64,000 nt of DNA from Sarcophilus harrisii (Eukaryota > Chordata > Mammalia > Dasyuromorphia > Dasyuridae): positions 331,876,374 through 331,940,373 of the forward strand of contig NC_045426.1 of assembly GCF_902635505.1 (NCBI RefSeq), written 5' to 3'. Of this stretch, positions 1 through 12,197 are shown in pieces (position 1 is the first letter of the stretch; each line of letters opens with the position of its first letter). The notes beneath the pieces were generated by a model. The model did no database searches. It was not told the DNA's origin and was given only the letters and a program-made list of their open reading frames with translations. The translations under genes and the position numbers were made by a program.

Positions 1-323
1 ATTATAGACTACTCAGGAAAAATGATGATTAAGAAAATCAATTAGATTTCACAGTAAGGAAATCACTAGTAACTTTGAAAAGAACAATTATGTTAGAATT
101 ATAAAGCCAGATTACAGAAGGTTTGAAAAAGATGAGGGAAAAAAGGAAATTGAGGTATTGAGTATTTAAGGGAAGCAGACATCCAGGACAAAAACTATTG
201 GGGATGGAAGGATAAAATGAGAACTTTTTAAGGACAGGGGAAACATAGGTATGCTTGTAGGAAATAGATAACAAACCAGTATATAAGGAAATATTGAAAA
301 ATAGAGAAAAATTAGGATGGTGG
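1..323 (-). mobile_element. L2/CR1-clade LINE fragment, antisense, left of solo LTR
   Basis: Matches the better-kept antisense LINE at 5,680-5,940 (taaagccagattacag, aattgaggtattgagtattt, acataggtatgcttgtagga). It continues after the solo LTR at 947. The window starts inside it. Confidence 0.6.
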
Positions 324-940
324 TGTGGTGTTCTTTTCTTTTTGCATAATATATGATGGCTCTCTGTGAAAGCAGGTTTCTTGTGGAGGTTTTCAGGAGG
401 CAGCCTTAGTTTTGGTTCAAAGTAATAATCATTTCAAATTCAGCCAGCTGATAAAATCCAAACATTTATTTCTTATCTCTTTCCTTGGGCTTGATTAGCT
501 TTCTTAGAGGTCTATCTCTCTGCTTGGTTCCAAGAGCTTTTGCAGCTTGTCCTTTGCCTCTGCTTTCTTCAGCCTCCAGCCAGCACAAAGGTGGAAGATG
601 GAATGAATCTAACTCCACCTCCCAGAGTGGGCTTGTGGGCTTGTGGGCTTCTGTATCTCCCAGAGTGCTCTTTGGCCCTGAGAGTTTCTTGCTTATATGC
701 TGTTCACTGAGTACACATCAATCATTATATCACTGGGAAACCATTACTTGTTGTATGATTAAATCAATGCTAAACTAGATTGTGTTAAACATTGTCTCAG
801 TTCCACTTAGTACCTTGTTTCAAGTTCTGGCCCGTAACATCTCCTCATAGGATCAGATCAATCATGCTGAACCATGCTAATTTAGATAATTATTGTCTCT
901 ATCAACTCTAATGAGTTAACACTTTGTAAGGATTCCAACA
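324..940 (-). mobile_element. Solo LTR, class II (ERV2-like) endogenous retrovirus
   Basis: Read on the minus strand it begins TGTTGGAATCC and ends AACACCACA, with AATAAA near its 3' end. It is flanked by perfect 6-bp target duplications TGGTGG (318-323 and 941-946). Both flanks belong to one antisense LINE fragment that resumes without a gap, as shown by the undisrupted relative at 5,440-6,230. Parts of its U3 (gaaacaagg, taatggtttcccagtgatat) resemble the LTRs at 45,622 and 47,978, so they are one family. No internal region is present. Confidence 0.88.
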
Positions 941-946
941 TGGTGG

Positions 947-1150
947 GGCCAATTTGCTAGAAAGTACTAGGAGAGACTGGATCAAGAGTATCTGTAGATG
1001 AGATGATCTTGGCAAAGTGGTCAAACTCTTCCTCAGAGAATGGAGTTAAAGGTGATTGTGAGGGATGATGTTAAAGAAATTTGATGGGAGTTAAGGGGGA
1101 TAATAGAGAGTTAGCTGATCAGCCTTAAATTTTTTTGGTGACTCAAGTGA
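947..1150 (-). mobile_element. L2/CR1-clade LINE fragment, antisense, right of solo LTR
   Basis: Continuation of the fragment at 1-323: gactggatcaag, atcttggcaaagtgg and tcagagaatggagttaaag align with 5,990-6,180. The join across the LTR is seamless once one 6-bp duplication is removed. Confidence 0.6.
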
Positions 1151-1159
1151 TAAGATTCT

Positions 1160-2350
1160 TGATTGATGCTTGAAAAGAAATAATAATATTTGATAAAATG
1201 AAAAACTTGTTCCTATTTAAAAACATTTCATAACTGGAGTTTTTCTTTAAATAATAAGTAACTCTCTAAAACCAATAGGAAGAATTATTTGTAATAAGAT
1301 TAAGATAGAATCTCATCACTAATAATATTCAACATTGTACTAGAAATGCCAGTAATAGTCATAATAGAAGAAAAATAAGTGAAGGAATCAGAATAGGCAA
1401 TGAGGTAATAAAATTATCTCTTTTTGAAGATGTTATGATGATAGACTTGGAAAATTCTAAAGATTCAATTAAAAATCTAATTGAAACAAAAATTCTAGTA
1501 ATGAAGCAAGATTAAAATAAACCCACATAAATGATAATTATTTTCACATATCAACAACTAAACCTTGCAAGAAGAGAGAATTCTTTAAAATAACCATAGA
1601 AATAGAAAATACTTAAGAGTATACCAGCCAAGACCAAGTCAAGAACTATATGAACATAATTATGAAATACTTTTTATATAAATAAATAAGATTAAAATAA
1701 TTGGAGAAATAGTAATTGTTTGTGAATAAATGTTGGAGGGAATATGGAAAAATGGGATACTAACACACTGTTGCTGGAACTATACTGATGCAACCATTGT
1801 GGAAAGCAATGTGTTCCAAGATATTTCCTGAGGTGATTAGGGAAAAAGAAAAAGAATATATATAGTCTAAAATAATTATAGTAGCTCTCTTTTGTAGTAG
1901 TAAGGAATTGACAATAGAGGGGATGTTCATCAATTGGAGAATAACTGAATAAGTTAGGGTATGTGATTGTGAAGGAATACTACTATGTTGTAAGAAATGA
2001 TGAGAATCTTCATTATATGAAAATGTGGAAAGACTTGCATAAAAAAATGAGAGTGAAATGCCCAGAAGCAAGGGAATATTGTATACAGTAACAGCAATAT
2101 TGATGAAGTATTAATATGAATGACTAAGTTCTTCTTAGTTTGTTGAATATTCAAATCAACTAAAAAGGATTGTGATGGAAGATACTATCCAAGTCCAAAG
2201 ACAGAATGAATATGAAAAAGTATATATTGTATTGTTTTACATATGTATCTATGTCAAAAATATCTGTGACTTCTCTAGTCCAGGATTGGGAGGGAGGGGT
2301 TAAAACATTAAAACTCAAATGTAGCAAATAAAATAAATATTTTCAAAAAA
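1160..2350 (+). mobile_element. Old L1 fragment (ORF2 to 3' end)
   Basis: Begins with sequence like the L1 reverse transcriptase (tttgataaaatgaaaaacttgttcc) and reaches the C-terminal ORF2 landmarks tgttggaggg and gttcatcaattggaga before a terminal A-rich run. Some internal ORF2 sequence is missing between about 1,700 and 1,720. Heavily decayed. Confidence 0.75.
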
Positions 2351-2609
2351 GAAAAAAAAAAGAAACCATAACAAAGCTGTCCAAAAATAGTATTGGTTGA
2401 AGAGATGGCAGATTCTTTCTTTGGGAGTTTTCTTTAGAGGCTAAATAACCTCTTATCAGGCTTTTTCTCATATTATCATGTGACTTTCTCTCAGTAATGG
2501 ATTGTACTCTCCAACTGCTTAGATGCCTTCTAACAGGTGTCATAAATTCCAGTTAATATTCATTTGGTTTTAGTTAAGAATGGACTACATTGAGGTTAGG
2601 AGATTCTAG

Positions 2610-2790
2610 ATTTTTGTGATCATAGATTTAAAGCTGGAAGGGATGTTAGAAATAATCTAATAGAATCCCCTCATTTAATAGAAAAGGAAACTGAGATACA
2701 GAGAGTTCAAGTTACTTGGGCAAACTCATAGAGCCTATGAATTTAACCCAAGTTCTCTTACAACAAATTCTATAGTAGATGAATCAATAG
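2610..2790 (-). mobile_element. MIR-type SINE, antisense
   Basis: tttaaagctggaagggatgt, then cctcatttaatagaaaagga and aactgagatacagagag: the antisense MIR/core-SINE pattern. Confidence 0.6.
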
Positions 2791-2829
2791 AGGGGGCTAA
2801 AAAGCACTCCTACTAAAACCACCAGGTTT

Positions 2830-2955
2830 TTTGTTTTGTTTTTGGCAGAACAACTGGAGTTAGGTGACTTGCTCAGGATCACATAGCTAATAATTGTGTA
2901 TGAGCCCTGATTTCAGGGTCATTGTTGTAAATACTGCACCATCTAGTTACCCCTA
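2830..2955 (-). mobile_element. Marsupial tRNA-related SINE, antisense
   Basis: ttaggtgacttgctcaggat, cacatagctaataattg and a terminal accatctagttacccct, the antisense A/B-box side of the SINE. Confidence 0.6.
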
Positions 2956-2959
2956 TCAA

Positions 2960-3560
2960 TACATGTACATTCAGTTTTTACACATTTCCATATAAATTAT
3001 GTTGAAAGAGAAAAATCAGAACACAAAGGAAAAAAAACACGAGAAAGAAATAAAAACAAAGACAAAAATGAAAATAGTATGCTTCAATTTATATTCAGTC
3101 TTCATTGCTATCTTTCCAGATGGTAATGCATTTTCCACTGACAGTTTATTGAAATTGCCTTGGACCATTGAAATTATGAGAAGAGATAAATCTATCATAG
3201 TTGATCTTCACAAAATCTTGCTTTTGCTGTGTTCAATGTTCTCCTGGTTCTGTTCACTTTTTATTATTTTTTCCATATGTTCATTCAGCATCAGTTTATG
3301 TAAGTCTTTCTTCTATCATTTCTTATAAAACAATAATATTCCATTTCTTTCTTATATCATAACTTATTCAGCTATTCCCCAATTGATAAACTTTCACTCA
3401 ATTTTGAATTCTTTGCCACTACAAAAAATGCTACAAACATTTTTGCACATGTGGGTCCTTTTCTCTCTTTTATAATCTCTTTTAGATGCATATCTCTTGG
3501 CACTGTGAATACCCTTTGATATATGGAAAAAATAATACTACTCTCTTCTCTAATGCAATG
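2960..3560 (-). mobile_element. Old L1 3' fragment, antisense
   Basis: Carries antisense L1 landmarks: cagctattccccaattgat, ctacaaacatttttgcaca and tgtgggtcc, in the same order as the better-preserved L1 at 29,773-31,045. No intact frame. Confidence 0.75.
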
Positions 3561-4195
3561 ATTCTAGAGTAAAAGAGATTACATTCTATTAAATCTGGTA
3601 ATATCTTGAAATATTTCCAAATTTGAATTATAAGAATCTAATCCTTTTTCCAATGATAAGCACAAAGTATGATCAAAGAAGAAAGATAGCTACATAAACA
3701 AACCTTATTAAAATTATTTGCATTTATATTGAAACTTAGGAAAGATGGAGATGGAGATAAATGTGTTGCTATTTCAAAATACCAACTATTATCAAAAATG
3801 TATTTTAAACACTTTCTTTGTTCAGATAGATGGAATAATCCACCTAAGTGCCCTGGAATGAACTGAAAATGGGCTCTGAATCTCACATTGGGAGGTAAAC
3901 AAAAGTGTTTTCTGTAGAATATGGAAGAAAGAGCAAAGATTTGGTAAAATAGCTTGGGATAGAATTCAGATTATGGGGAACTATAGTATGACTGAGTGAT
4001 GAGTAAATTGAAGATAGTCCCTCTAGAAGTTTACAAATAATGGAAAAGAGATAGAGGAATGATAGCATGACTAGGTGAGAAGTTTTCTCTGAGAAAAAGA
4101 CCTGAACATAGGTGTATACAAGAAGGAGTCTGAGAAAAAGGAGCAATAGAAAAGGATGTTTTGTTTTAGGTCCTTGCACAATTTCCTTGTCCTAT
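3560..4195. other. No gene or clear repeat recognised
   Basis: Unremarkable AT-rich sequence. Frames in it are short and show no motif. Confidence 0.5.
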
Positions 4196-4790
4196 TTCTT
4201 TAATCTTAGATCATTCCTACTGCCTCCTGTCTAGTCATCCAATTTCTAAATTTCAGTGTTATTCTCAACTCCTCATTCTCCATTACCCAATTTAGCCAAT
4301 CAGTTACAGATCTTATTGTTTCTACCTCCACAATCTCACATCTATTTTCATCTCTCTATTCCTATAGTAGTTACACTTATTCAAGCTCTCTTCTCCTCTT
4401 AAAACCATTATAACAGTATCCCAATAAAAATGTTTCCTTCAAACTCTTCTGTATCCAAACAAATCCACAATTGTTGAAGCACAATTACTAAACCACAGTT
4501 CTGACCATGTCATTTCCTCCTTAGCAAACTCCTGTGGCTCCCTATTGCTTTTTTTGGGTTGGTGGTAGTAGTGGTTTACTTTTAATTCTCTTCAAAATTT
4601 CTTTCCAACCTTCTTATATGTTATTCCCATTCCTGTACCCAATATTCTTGTCAAAATAATCTTTCTTTTCCTCACTGATGACACTCAGTCTATCTTCTTT
4701 GTTTCTTTGAAATCGATGTTCAAAGAACTCGGCCTGGAATGCATTCTCCTTACCTTCACCATTTAGAATTTCTTGTTTCCTCCAAAACTA
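4195..4790 (+). mobile_element. L2-like LINE 3' part
   Basis: Pyrimidine-rich decayed LINE sequence with L2-like landmarks: cagttctgaccatgtcattt, caaactcctgtggctcccta, then ttcaaaatttctttccaacc. Short broken frames only. Confidence 0.5.
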
Positions 4791-4791
4791 G

Positions 4792-5028
4792 GTGGAACAG
4801 GGGACAGAGCATTGATACTGGAGTCAGAAAGATCTGAGTTGAAATCTAACTTCAGATAGTCTCTAGTTATGTGATGCTGGGCATTTAACCATTGTTTGCC
4901 TCATTTTCCTCATTTGTAAAATATAATAGCACTTATCTCTCAGGGTTGTTGTGAGGATCAAATGAGACAATAACTGTAAAGCTCTAAGCAGAATAATGTC
5001 TAGTTCATAGTAAATGTTTTATAAAAGA
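4792..5028 (+). mobile_element. Marsupial core-SINE (Mar1/MIR-like)
   Basis: gggacagagcattgatactg, ctcattttcctcatttgtaa, agggttgttgtgaggatcaa and a tail near ttcatagtaaatg. Near full length. Confidence 0.75.
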
Positions 5029-5439
5029 TTAAAGAAAACTCAGTTCTAAATCCACTTTCCATGTGAATCCATTTTGGATTCCCATTTCTAGTTCCCAAAC
5101 CTATAAAATTCCTTGCATTTATTTTGCACATATTTATATAACAGGAGAACTTGTCAAGAGGACCCTCAAAAATAATATTAAAATTCAGATGAGGAGAGGA
5201 TTTTGAAAAAATGGTAGCAAGTTCTCTATTCAATGTTAATTTTAAGATAACTATGAGACATCAAGTTCAAAATTTCAAAAATGACCATTGAAAATGCAGG
5301 ATTAAAAATCAGGAAGCCTTCAAATAGGTAATAATTGAACCCAAGAAAGCTGATCAGATGAATGAGATAATAAATTGATGATGATGGTATAATTATTGTA
5401 TATTATTATATAACATATATGTATAATATAAATTTTTAA

Positions 5440-6230
5440 AATAATAAATTAAAAAGAGTCAAGAATGTTGCCTTGGGAGACACAAACACATGGAACCATG
5501 ATACAAATGAAGATATAGAGAAACATACTGAGAAAAAGTGGCCAAATAGGTAGGCAAGCCAAGAAAAAACAGTGTGACAGAAATATCGAGAGAAAGGAGT
5601 ATAATAAGAACTGATCAACTGAATCAAATGTTATAGACTGCTTGAAAAGGATGAGGATTGAAAAAAGCAATAATATTTGACAGTAAAGATTTTTTGGTAA
5701 CTTTGGAAGAAGAGTTACAATTGAAATATAAAGCCAGCTTACAGAGGGTTTGAATGAAAAAGAAAAAAAGAGGGAATTGAAGTATTGAGTATTTTTTCAA
5801 GGAGTTTTAGGAAAAGAGATATATAAAACAAAAGCTAGTGGGGGATGATAAGATGTGAACTTTTAAGATAGGAGAGACATAGATATCCTTGTAGGAGGTA
5901 ATTAAGGAGACAGTATATAAGGAGATGTTGATGAATATAAAAAGAAGTGGAATGATTGGAGACAAATTGATAGAAATATAAGAGGAGATTAGATCAAGGA
6001 TATAAATTGATGAATCAATCTTATCATGGAGGTTTAACTTTTCATCAGAGGATGGAGTGAAAATGATAGAGAGATGATCTCAAAGAAATATGATATAAGG
6101 AAAAGAGAAGAATTTGGAACTCATGCTATTTGGCTTTGAATTTTTTGGTGAATCATGAAATGAGATCGTCACTTTAGACGTAAGGAGAAATGTTCAGAAC
6201 AGCTGTGAGTAAGACAAAAAAAAATCTATT
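5440..6230 (-). mobile_element. L2/CR1-clade LINE fragment, antisense
   Basis: Antisense LINE block including gccttgggagacacaaacac, gatcaactgaatcaaatgtt and gaatgaaaaagaaa-type sequence. It is the same family as 22,230-23,880 and the undisrupted relative of 1-1,150. No frame survives. Confidence 0.55.
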
Positions 6231-6297
6231 AAAGGTTAATAGGGTTGCCTTTCTCCCTTGAGAGTCCAGTTGTAATTAGATAACACAAAAAATTCAG

Positions 6298-6849
6298 TGT
6301 AGCAATGTAATGCTGGAGAAACTGAGGCAGGAGAGAGATTAGAGAGTTTTTAATATTTTATTAATTGGAGAGCATAATTGACTGGACAGGACTCTTGTCT
6401 CAAATTATCCAGTGATGAATGGGAGACTCCCGTGTCCTTAAGTACCTTTTACAAGTAAAGGAAAGAAAAAAAGTGGGAAAAACTTCTTCACAGAGCCGTT
6501 TGGTTCTGTCAGGATGGGGGAGGCCATAAATCCTTACTAAAAGCCAGAGACAGGATGTCTGAATAAACAGAGGTAAAGATGTCAGTGAGGTATCCAGGAT
6601 AGTCTTATCTCTTGGAATATTGTAGAGGGATAGTGTAAATTCTTGAGGACAGAAAGAGTCAAGAAGTCTAATAACCTTAAAGCAAATGGTCCTCAGCCTT
6701 AATGGGCCAGAAAGGGTTTTACAACTAAAGGGAACAGTTAAGAAAACTGAGACAAAGGAAACTAGTACAGCGAAACTGAGGTAGAACAGTTCAAAAGAGA
6801 CTGTGACATAACACCAATCACCTCATTTTCATAACTCCTTCTAATTCCA
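6298..6849 (-). mobile_element. Solo LTR of an endogenous retrovirus (class uncertain)
   Basis: Minus strand begins TGGAATTAGAAGG and ends CATTGCTACA, with AATAAA about 60 bases before the end. It is flanked by TTCAG on both sides (6,293-6,297; 6,850-6,854). A 5-bp duplication fits ERV1 or ERVL-like rather than class II elements. No internal retroviral sequence is seen. Confidence 0.7.
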
Positions 6850-6929
6850 TTCAGTAGCACATGAATAGGAAAGAAGGGGGTAGGTGTTTGTTATAATCTA
6901 AGGCTAGATTTATAATAATCATCTAATTG

Positions 6930-7260
6930 ATATTCATGCTTCAAATATCTCCCTATTCCAATCCATCCTCCACAAAGCTTCCACAGTGATTTTCTACTTT
7001 TATAGACATCCTCTTTTTTCTATTCACACAACCAAAATCCTAATTCAGGCCCTCATTATCTCTTGCATGGAAAAATTCAATAGGCTTCAAACTGGTTTCC
7101 TTGACTAAAGTCTCTGTCTATTTTAATCCAACTTTTACCCATATGCTTAGTGAGCCTCTAATATTTCAAGAATGAAATATAAAGTACTTTGTCTTACATT
7201 TAAAACTCTTCACAATCTAGCCAATTCTTTCTCTCTAGCTTTTCCACATTTTAGAACATT
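6930..7260 (+). mobile_element. L2-like LINE 3' part
   Basis: Contains tattccaatccatcctccac, aagcttccacagtgatttt, then aatataaagtactttgtc and aaaactcttcacaatctagcc, as in L2 3' ends. It lies between the solo LTR and the L1 at 7,275. Confidence 0.5.
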
Positions 7261-7274
7261 TTAGAAGTCTTTGT

Positions 7275-9110
7275 TAATGCTAATATCATTGGAAAGTATA
7301 AGAATAAATGGATTTTTTCCTCAAAATGATAAGAAGTTTCTACCTAAAACTGTCATTAAGCATTATGCATAATGAGGATAAGCTAGAAGCCTTCCCAATA
7401 AGATGAGAAGAGAAATAAGGATAACCTTTATCTCCAATATTATTCAATATTTTTCTAGAAATGCTAGCAACAGCAGTAAGAAAAGAAAGAAATTGAAGGA
7501 ATCCAAAGGATCAATACTATCCCTTTTTGTAGATGATAATTGAGAAATCTTAGAGATTCAATTTAAAAGCCAGTGAAACAAACAATTTGAACAAACCAGT
7601 AGGATATAAAATAAACCCACAGAAATTATCAACATTTTCTATGTCACATACAAACTACTGCAAAAAGAGATAAATACCTCAGAATAAACCTACCAAGAGA
7701 AAATGAGGAATTACAGAAACAGAATTATAAAACATTTTTATACAAATGAAGTCAGATTTAAGGAATAGGAGAAATGTTAATTAAATTGTTTATGGGTGAG
7801 CTGAGCCAAAGTAATGAAAATGACAATTCTGTCAAAATTAATTAAGTTATTCAGTGCCATCACAATGAAATTACCAAAAACATCATTTTATGTAGTTAGG
7901 AAAAAATATTAACAGGAAGAACAAAAAGCCAAGAATATCAAGGGAATTAAAGGGGGCAAATGAGGAGCAAAGAGGTCAACACTGCCAAATCTTAGAATGT
8001 CTCATATGGTGGTAATTATCAAAACTATCTGATATTGCCTAAGAAATAAAATGCTTGATCATGGAACAGAATAAATGTATGATACCAGGAGTAAATTATT
8101 ATAGTAATCTTGTGTTTGATTAATGTCAAGATTTAAGATTTGGTGATAAGAATTTGCCATTCAATAAAAGAAAAAAAAAAGTTGAGAACACTGAATAACA
8201 GTCTGACAAAAAGTAGGTATAGACTAATCTCTGGTACCATTTACCAAGACAAAATTAAAATATATACATGACATACATAAAAAGAGATATTCTAAGTAAA
8301 TTAGAAGAATATGAAACATATTACTTATCAGATTTATGGATAGAAAAACCTATGACAAACAAAAAAGAGAAAATGTTATGATATATAAATCTATAAATAA
8401 TTATATTAAATTTAAATGTCTTGATACAAATGAGCCCAAAATTAGAAGGAAAGCAGAAAATCAGTGAGGTGTAGGATTTATAATTTCTATGATACAGATT
8501 ATATATCTTAAATATATAAAGAACTTTGTCCAATGTATAAGAATATAACTCAGTTGACAATTGATAAATGGTCAACGGATATAAATAGATAGTTTGGAGA
8601 TGAAAAAATCAAAACTATATATGGTTATATAAAAATAATCTAATTCATTATTGATTAGAGAAATGAAAATTAAAAATTGAGGTATCACCTCAAATCTATT
8701 AACTTGGGTAAAATGATAGAAAGAGAAAATGACAAATTTTGTAAGGGAAGTGGAAAAACTTAAGTAGCTAATATAGTGTGCTTGGAACTCATAACTGATA
8801 CAACTGGGAGCAATCTGAAATTATTCCCCAAAAGTTATAAAACTATTAAAACCCTTTGATGATATATGTTCTAAATATAGCAGCTCTTTTGGGGAAGACA
8901 AGGAACTGGAAATTGAGGAAATGGTCATCAATTGTGGAATGGATAAATATGTTGGGGTATATAATTTTGATGGAATACTACTGTGCTATAAGAAATTGAG
9001 ATTTTAGGGAAACTTGTAAATAATAGTATGGAATAATGAAGAGTAAAACAAGGAGATCAGAGAAAATGTACAATAACAGCCATATTGTTTGAAAAGTAAA
9101 GTGAATGAGT
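7275..9110 (+). mobile_element. Old L1 fragment (ORF2 and 3' part)
   Basis: L1 ORF2 sequence from the reverse transcriptase (aagtataagaataaatgg, then cattatgcataatgaggata) to the C-terminal landmarks ttgattagagaaatgaaaat, gacaaggaactggaaattg and catcaattgtggaatgg. Frames are short and broken. Confidence 0.8.
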
Positions 9111-10235
9111 AAAGTATACTTAATTATATAAATATTCATATTATAGACATTTTCTAAGCAGGCTTTTGCTATAAAGAGAGGTAATAATAATAGAATTTTT
9201 GATATTTGAGGTTTCTGCCATCTTTGAGAAGTGTTATTAAGGCAAGAGTTTGAAAACCCTACAGAATACATCCAAAAAAGTCAAAACTGAGCATGATTGC
9301 TGATTCAAAACAAAACAAGAAAACAAAATAAAAGATGAGGTAATTGGGTCTGTGTAATAAGGAAAAGTTAGAGGCATTGCTCCTCAGGGTATTCTGAAGT
9401 TCTTGAGTCACAAATTGAAATTGCCTAAGGGATAGAGTAAGTCCCAGAAAAGAAAGTATTAAGTTGCTTTCCCACAGCAGTCTGGGTCCTTCAGAGTTGA
9501 AGTTCCAGTTTTAGGACTATGGAAGAGCTACAATTACAAAGTTAAATGTTCTGTGAGATCAACATAGTAGTCTCATGCCTGACTTCTTTAATTCATCTTA
9601 AGCATCTTAAACCAGGTCTGACTATGCTACTTGTTCTGGAGAAAAGAAAGAAAATCTCCCCTGTGAGGATCTTCATGCAAATAGAATGTTTTATTGGTGC
9701 TGATGTTTCTGAAAATCTTGTCTGTCATCATTTCACGAAATGTTCCAAGAAAGGAGCCAAAAGCCTATTCAAATTCTAAGGTGTTATACATAGTCATACA
9801 AGTCAACAGCAGAGAAAAAGAAAAATAACACATGCTTGAAGGTAAATAGAAGTTTGTTTGTTTTTTATTTCTTTGATCAACTCGAGTGCTCTTATATAGC
9901 TAGTCAAAGTAAAATGAATTATTTTGAAAATATCTCAAAGTCCATTACCTATTATCATGAGTTTCTGAAATTTCAATGTAGTTTCTAGAGAAGGAAGTAT
10001 TTAATATGCAACCACAGGAGATTGCTTACAAAGCAACAAAGTCTTTTGGCCAGTCTATTCATACTAAGCTCTTGAGGTGAATTTATTGATTGGGTAGCCA
10101 TCATTCATCATATGGTGAATCTACAATAGAGTAAGAGAGAAATGATACATGGAAAATCTTCAAATTTTTACCAGTGACTGGTTGAATATTTCCACCCAAA
10201 TGTTCTGCCATCTTCTCAAATTCAAAACGTCACTG
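9110..10235. other. No gene or clear repeat recognised
   Basis: About 1.1 kb without an identified repeat, slightly less AT-rich around 9,350-9,780. It contains an octamer-like ATGCAAAT at about 9,675. It is the nearest non-repetitive stretch upstream of the OR13F1-like gene, so it could hold a 5' exon or promoter, but I cannot point to one. Confidence 0.4.
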
Positions 10236-10400
10236 TAGAACAGTGAAAAGAACACTGGCTTTGGAGTCAGAGAACCTCAGTTCAAAATGGTTCTTAGGTT
10301 TAATGTAATCCTGGGCAAGTCATTTATCCTCCTAGATCTCACCTATAAAATAAGTGTTAGAAAGTTTACATTCTCTTTGAATTCTAATTTAGTAATACTA
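10235..10400 (+). mobile_element. MIR-like SINE fragment
   Basis: aacactggctttggagtcag, agaacctcagttcaaaa, cctgggcaagtcatttatcc: MIR/core-SINE sense pattern. Confidence 0.6.
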
Positions 10401-10804
10401 TAACCTTCCATCTCAAGATTTTTATCACCCAAATCTCACTCATTGCAAATTTCACACCAAGACCAAAAGGTGGATGAGGAATCATTCTTACTCTGAAGGT
10501 ATATACAATTTAACAGACATATCAAGTGAAAAATGGCACCAGCCAAGGTATCTGGTGAGTTATCTCCAACCTTTACCTTCCATAGGGAAAGGCTACTTAA
10601 AATGGTTGCTAAAAAGAAAGAGTTTTATGGCTTCTAACATTATGAATAGAAAGAGTTGGAACTAAGCTGTCTCAGCAGTAGCCACGTGTTTCTGGTTATT
10701 CAGATGCAAATGAAAGAGAAGGCTGCTAAGTGATAGAAGTAATGGCACTAAGGAGATAAAAGGATGAAAAATGGAAGAGGCCTGCCCTCAAAAGGTTTCC
10801 AATC

Positions 10805-10990
10805 TGATGTGAAGAATAAAAAATGCAAGATTTGGAGTTAAAGGACAAGCACTCATATCTATCCCTTGCTACCTTTAGTAAGTCACCTCCTCTCTTTAGG
10901 TCTCAGTTTCCTCATCCATAAAATGAGGAGAATGTACTGAATGACCTCTAAGGTCCCCTCTAAATCTAAATTAATGATCCTGTGATAAAG
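10805..10990 (+). mobile_element. MIR-like SINE fragment
   Basis: gatttggagttaaaggacaa, then gtctcagtttcctcatccat, aaaatgaggagaatgtactg and a gatcctgtga tail. It lies about 250 bases before the OR13F1-like coding exon. Confidence 0.6.
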
Positions 10991-11224
10991 ATTAATAGTT
11001 GAATTGGGTTTTAAAAAGGTGTCACAGTATTTTGATTGATAAAAGGAGTTCAGATAATTCTTTTTGAGTAGCATTGAGCTTCTCTTTCAAAAAAGATTAG
11101 AAGTACAACCACTTCCAGTTCAATTCTGTAGCTTCTTTCTTGCTTTCAACTGGTGCCAATTGATTCTCCCCTTCTGAAGCTCCCCACATCCCCAGAAACC
11201 AGGCACTAAGCAGCTATTCTTTTC

Positions 11225-11240
11225 TGCTCAATTATTACAG
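11225..11240 (+). promoter_or_regulatory. Candidate 3' splice site before the OR13F1-like coding exon
   Basis: A pyrimidine-rich run followed by ATTATTACAG ends 15 bases before the chosen ATG. OR genes normally splice a 5' UTR exon onto an intronless coding exon, so this site decides the start. The upstream exon and promoter are not recognisable by eye. Confidence 0.55.
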
Positions 11241-11255
11241 GTGAAATCAAATGTA

Positions 11256-12197
11256 ATGGAAAAAGCCAATTGGACATCTGGAAGAGAGTTCATTCTACTG
11301 GGGTTTTCAGAATACCCAAAGACTGAAGTGCTCATATTCCTTTTATGTCTGCTGATGTACATAGTAATTGTACTGGGAAATGGTATTATAATTATTTTGA
11401 CTATCCTGGACTGTCACCTTCACACACCAATGTATTTTTTCCTCAGTAATCTTTCCTTCTTAGATATATGTTTTACATCCTCTTTTGTCCCCAAAATGTT
11501 GACAAACTTCTCATCAGAAAGAAAAACCATCTCCTTTTATGGGTGTATTATTCAAATGTATATCTCCCTTGCCATGGGGTCCACAGAGTGTGTTCTTCTA
11601 GCCACAATGGCCTTTGATCGTTACATGGCCATCTGTAATCCTCTCAGATATCCTATAATCATGAACAAGAGACTCTGTGTACAGCTGGTGGTTACATCTT
11701 GGGTTGTAGGTTTTCTTAATTCAACTATGGAAACAGCTCTTATTATAGGATTGCCCTTTTGTGGAAAAAATGTTATTAATCATTTTGTTTGTGAAATCTT
11801 AGCCCTACTAAAGCTAGCCTGTGCTGACATCTCCTTGAATGAGATTATTATGTTGATAGACAGCATAACACTTGCTTTCTCCCCATTATTGCTAATTATT
11901 ATATCCTATATTTTTATTCTCTCTGCCATTCTGAGAATTAACTCTGCAGAAGGTAGGAAAAAAGCCTTTTCTACTTGTTCAGCACATTTGACTGTGGTGA
12001 CTGTGTTTTATGGGACCATCCTCTTTATGTATATGAAGCCCAAGTCCAAAAATTCAATTATAGACAAATTTATCACGTTGTTCTATTCGGTGGTGACCCC
12101 CATGCTGAACCCCATCATCTACAGCCTTAGGAACAAGGAGGTGAATTCAGCCGTGAAATATGTATTGAAAAAATTTCGATTCAAGAAAGGCCTATGA
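11256..12197 (+). CDS. Olfactory receptor, family 13, OR13F1-like (intact)
   Basis: Seven-transmembrane odorant receptor of the rhodopsin GPCR class, expected in the ciliary membrane of olfactory neurons and coupled to Golf. The intronless frame of 313 aa is the usual OR length. Visible marks: N-glycosylation site N5-W-T; GN at 41-42 in TM1; LHTPMY at 55-60; conserved Cys97; [10 protein letters not shown] at 118-127 after TM3; extracellular-loop-2 cysteines near 169, 179 and 189; KAFSTCSAH at 236-244; and [12 protein letters not shown] at 282-293 in TM7. The frame opens upstream at a GTG, but I chose the ATG at 11,256. It follows a likely splice acceptor (pyrimidine tract, TTACAG ending 11,240), as expected when a 5' UTR exon joins the coding exon. 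From memory of family 13, [15 protein letters not shown] and the IDKF segment before TM7 fit OR13F1 better than OR13C or OR13D, but the subfamily is inference. No disabling change is seen. Confidence 0.95.
   Translation: MEKANWTSGREFILLGFSEYPKTEVLIFLLCLLMYIVIVLGNGIIIILTILDCHLHTPMYFFLSNLSFLDICFTSSFVPKMLTNFSSERKTISFYGCIIQMYISLAMGSTECVLLATMAFDRYMAICNPLRYPIIMNKRLCVQLVVTSWVVGFLNSTMETALIIGLPFCGKNVINHFVCEILALLKLACADISLNEIIMLIDSITLAFSPLLLIIISYIFILSAILRINSAEGRKKAFSTCSAHLTVVTVFYGTILFMYMKPKSKNSIIDKFITLFYSVVTPMLNPIIYSLRNKEVNSAVKYVLKKFRFKKGL

Noticed and set aside
485-778. 97-aa frame with hydrophobic start
   Set aside because: Lies entirely within the antisense solo LTR at 324-940.
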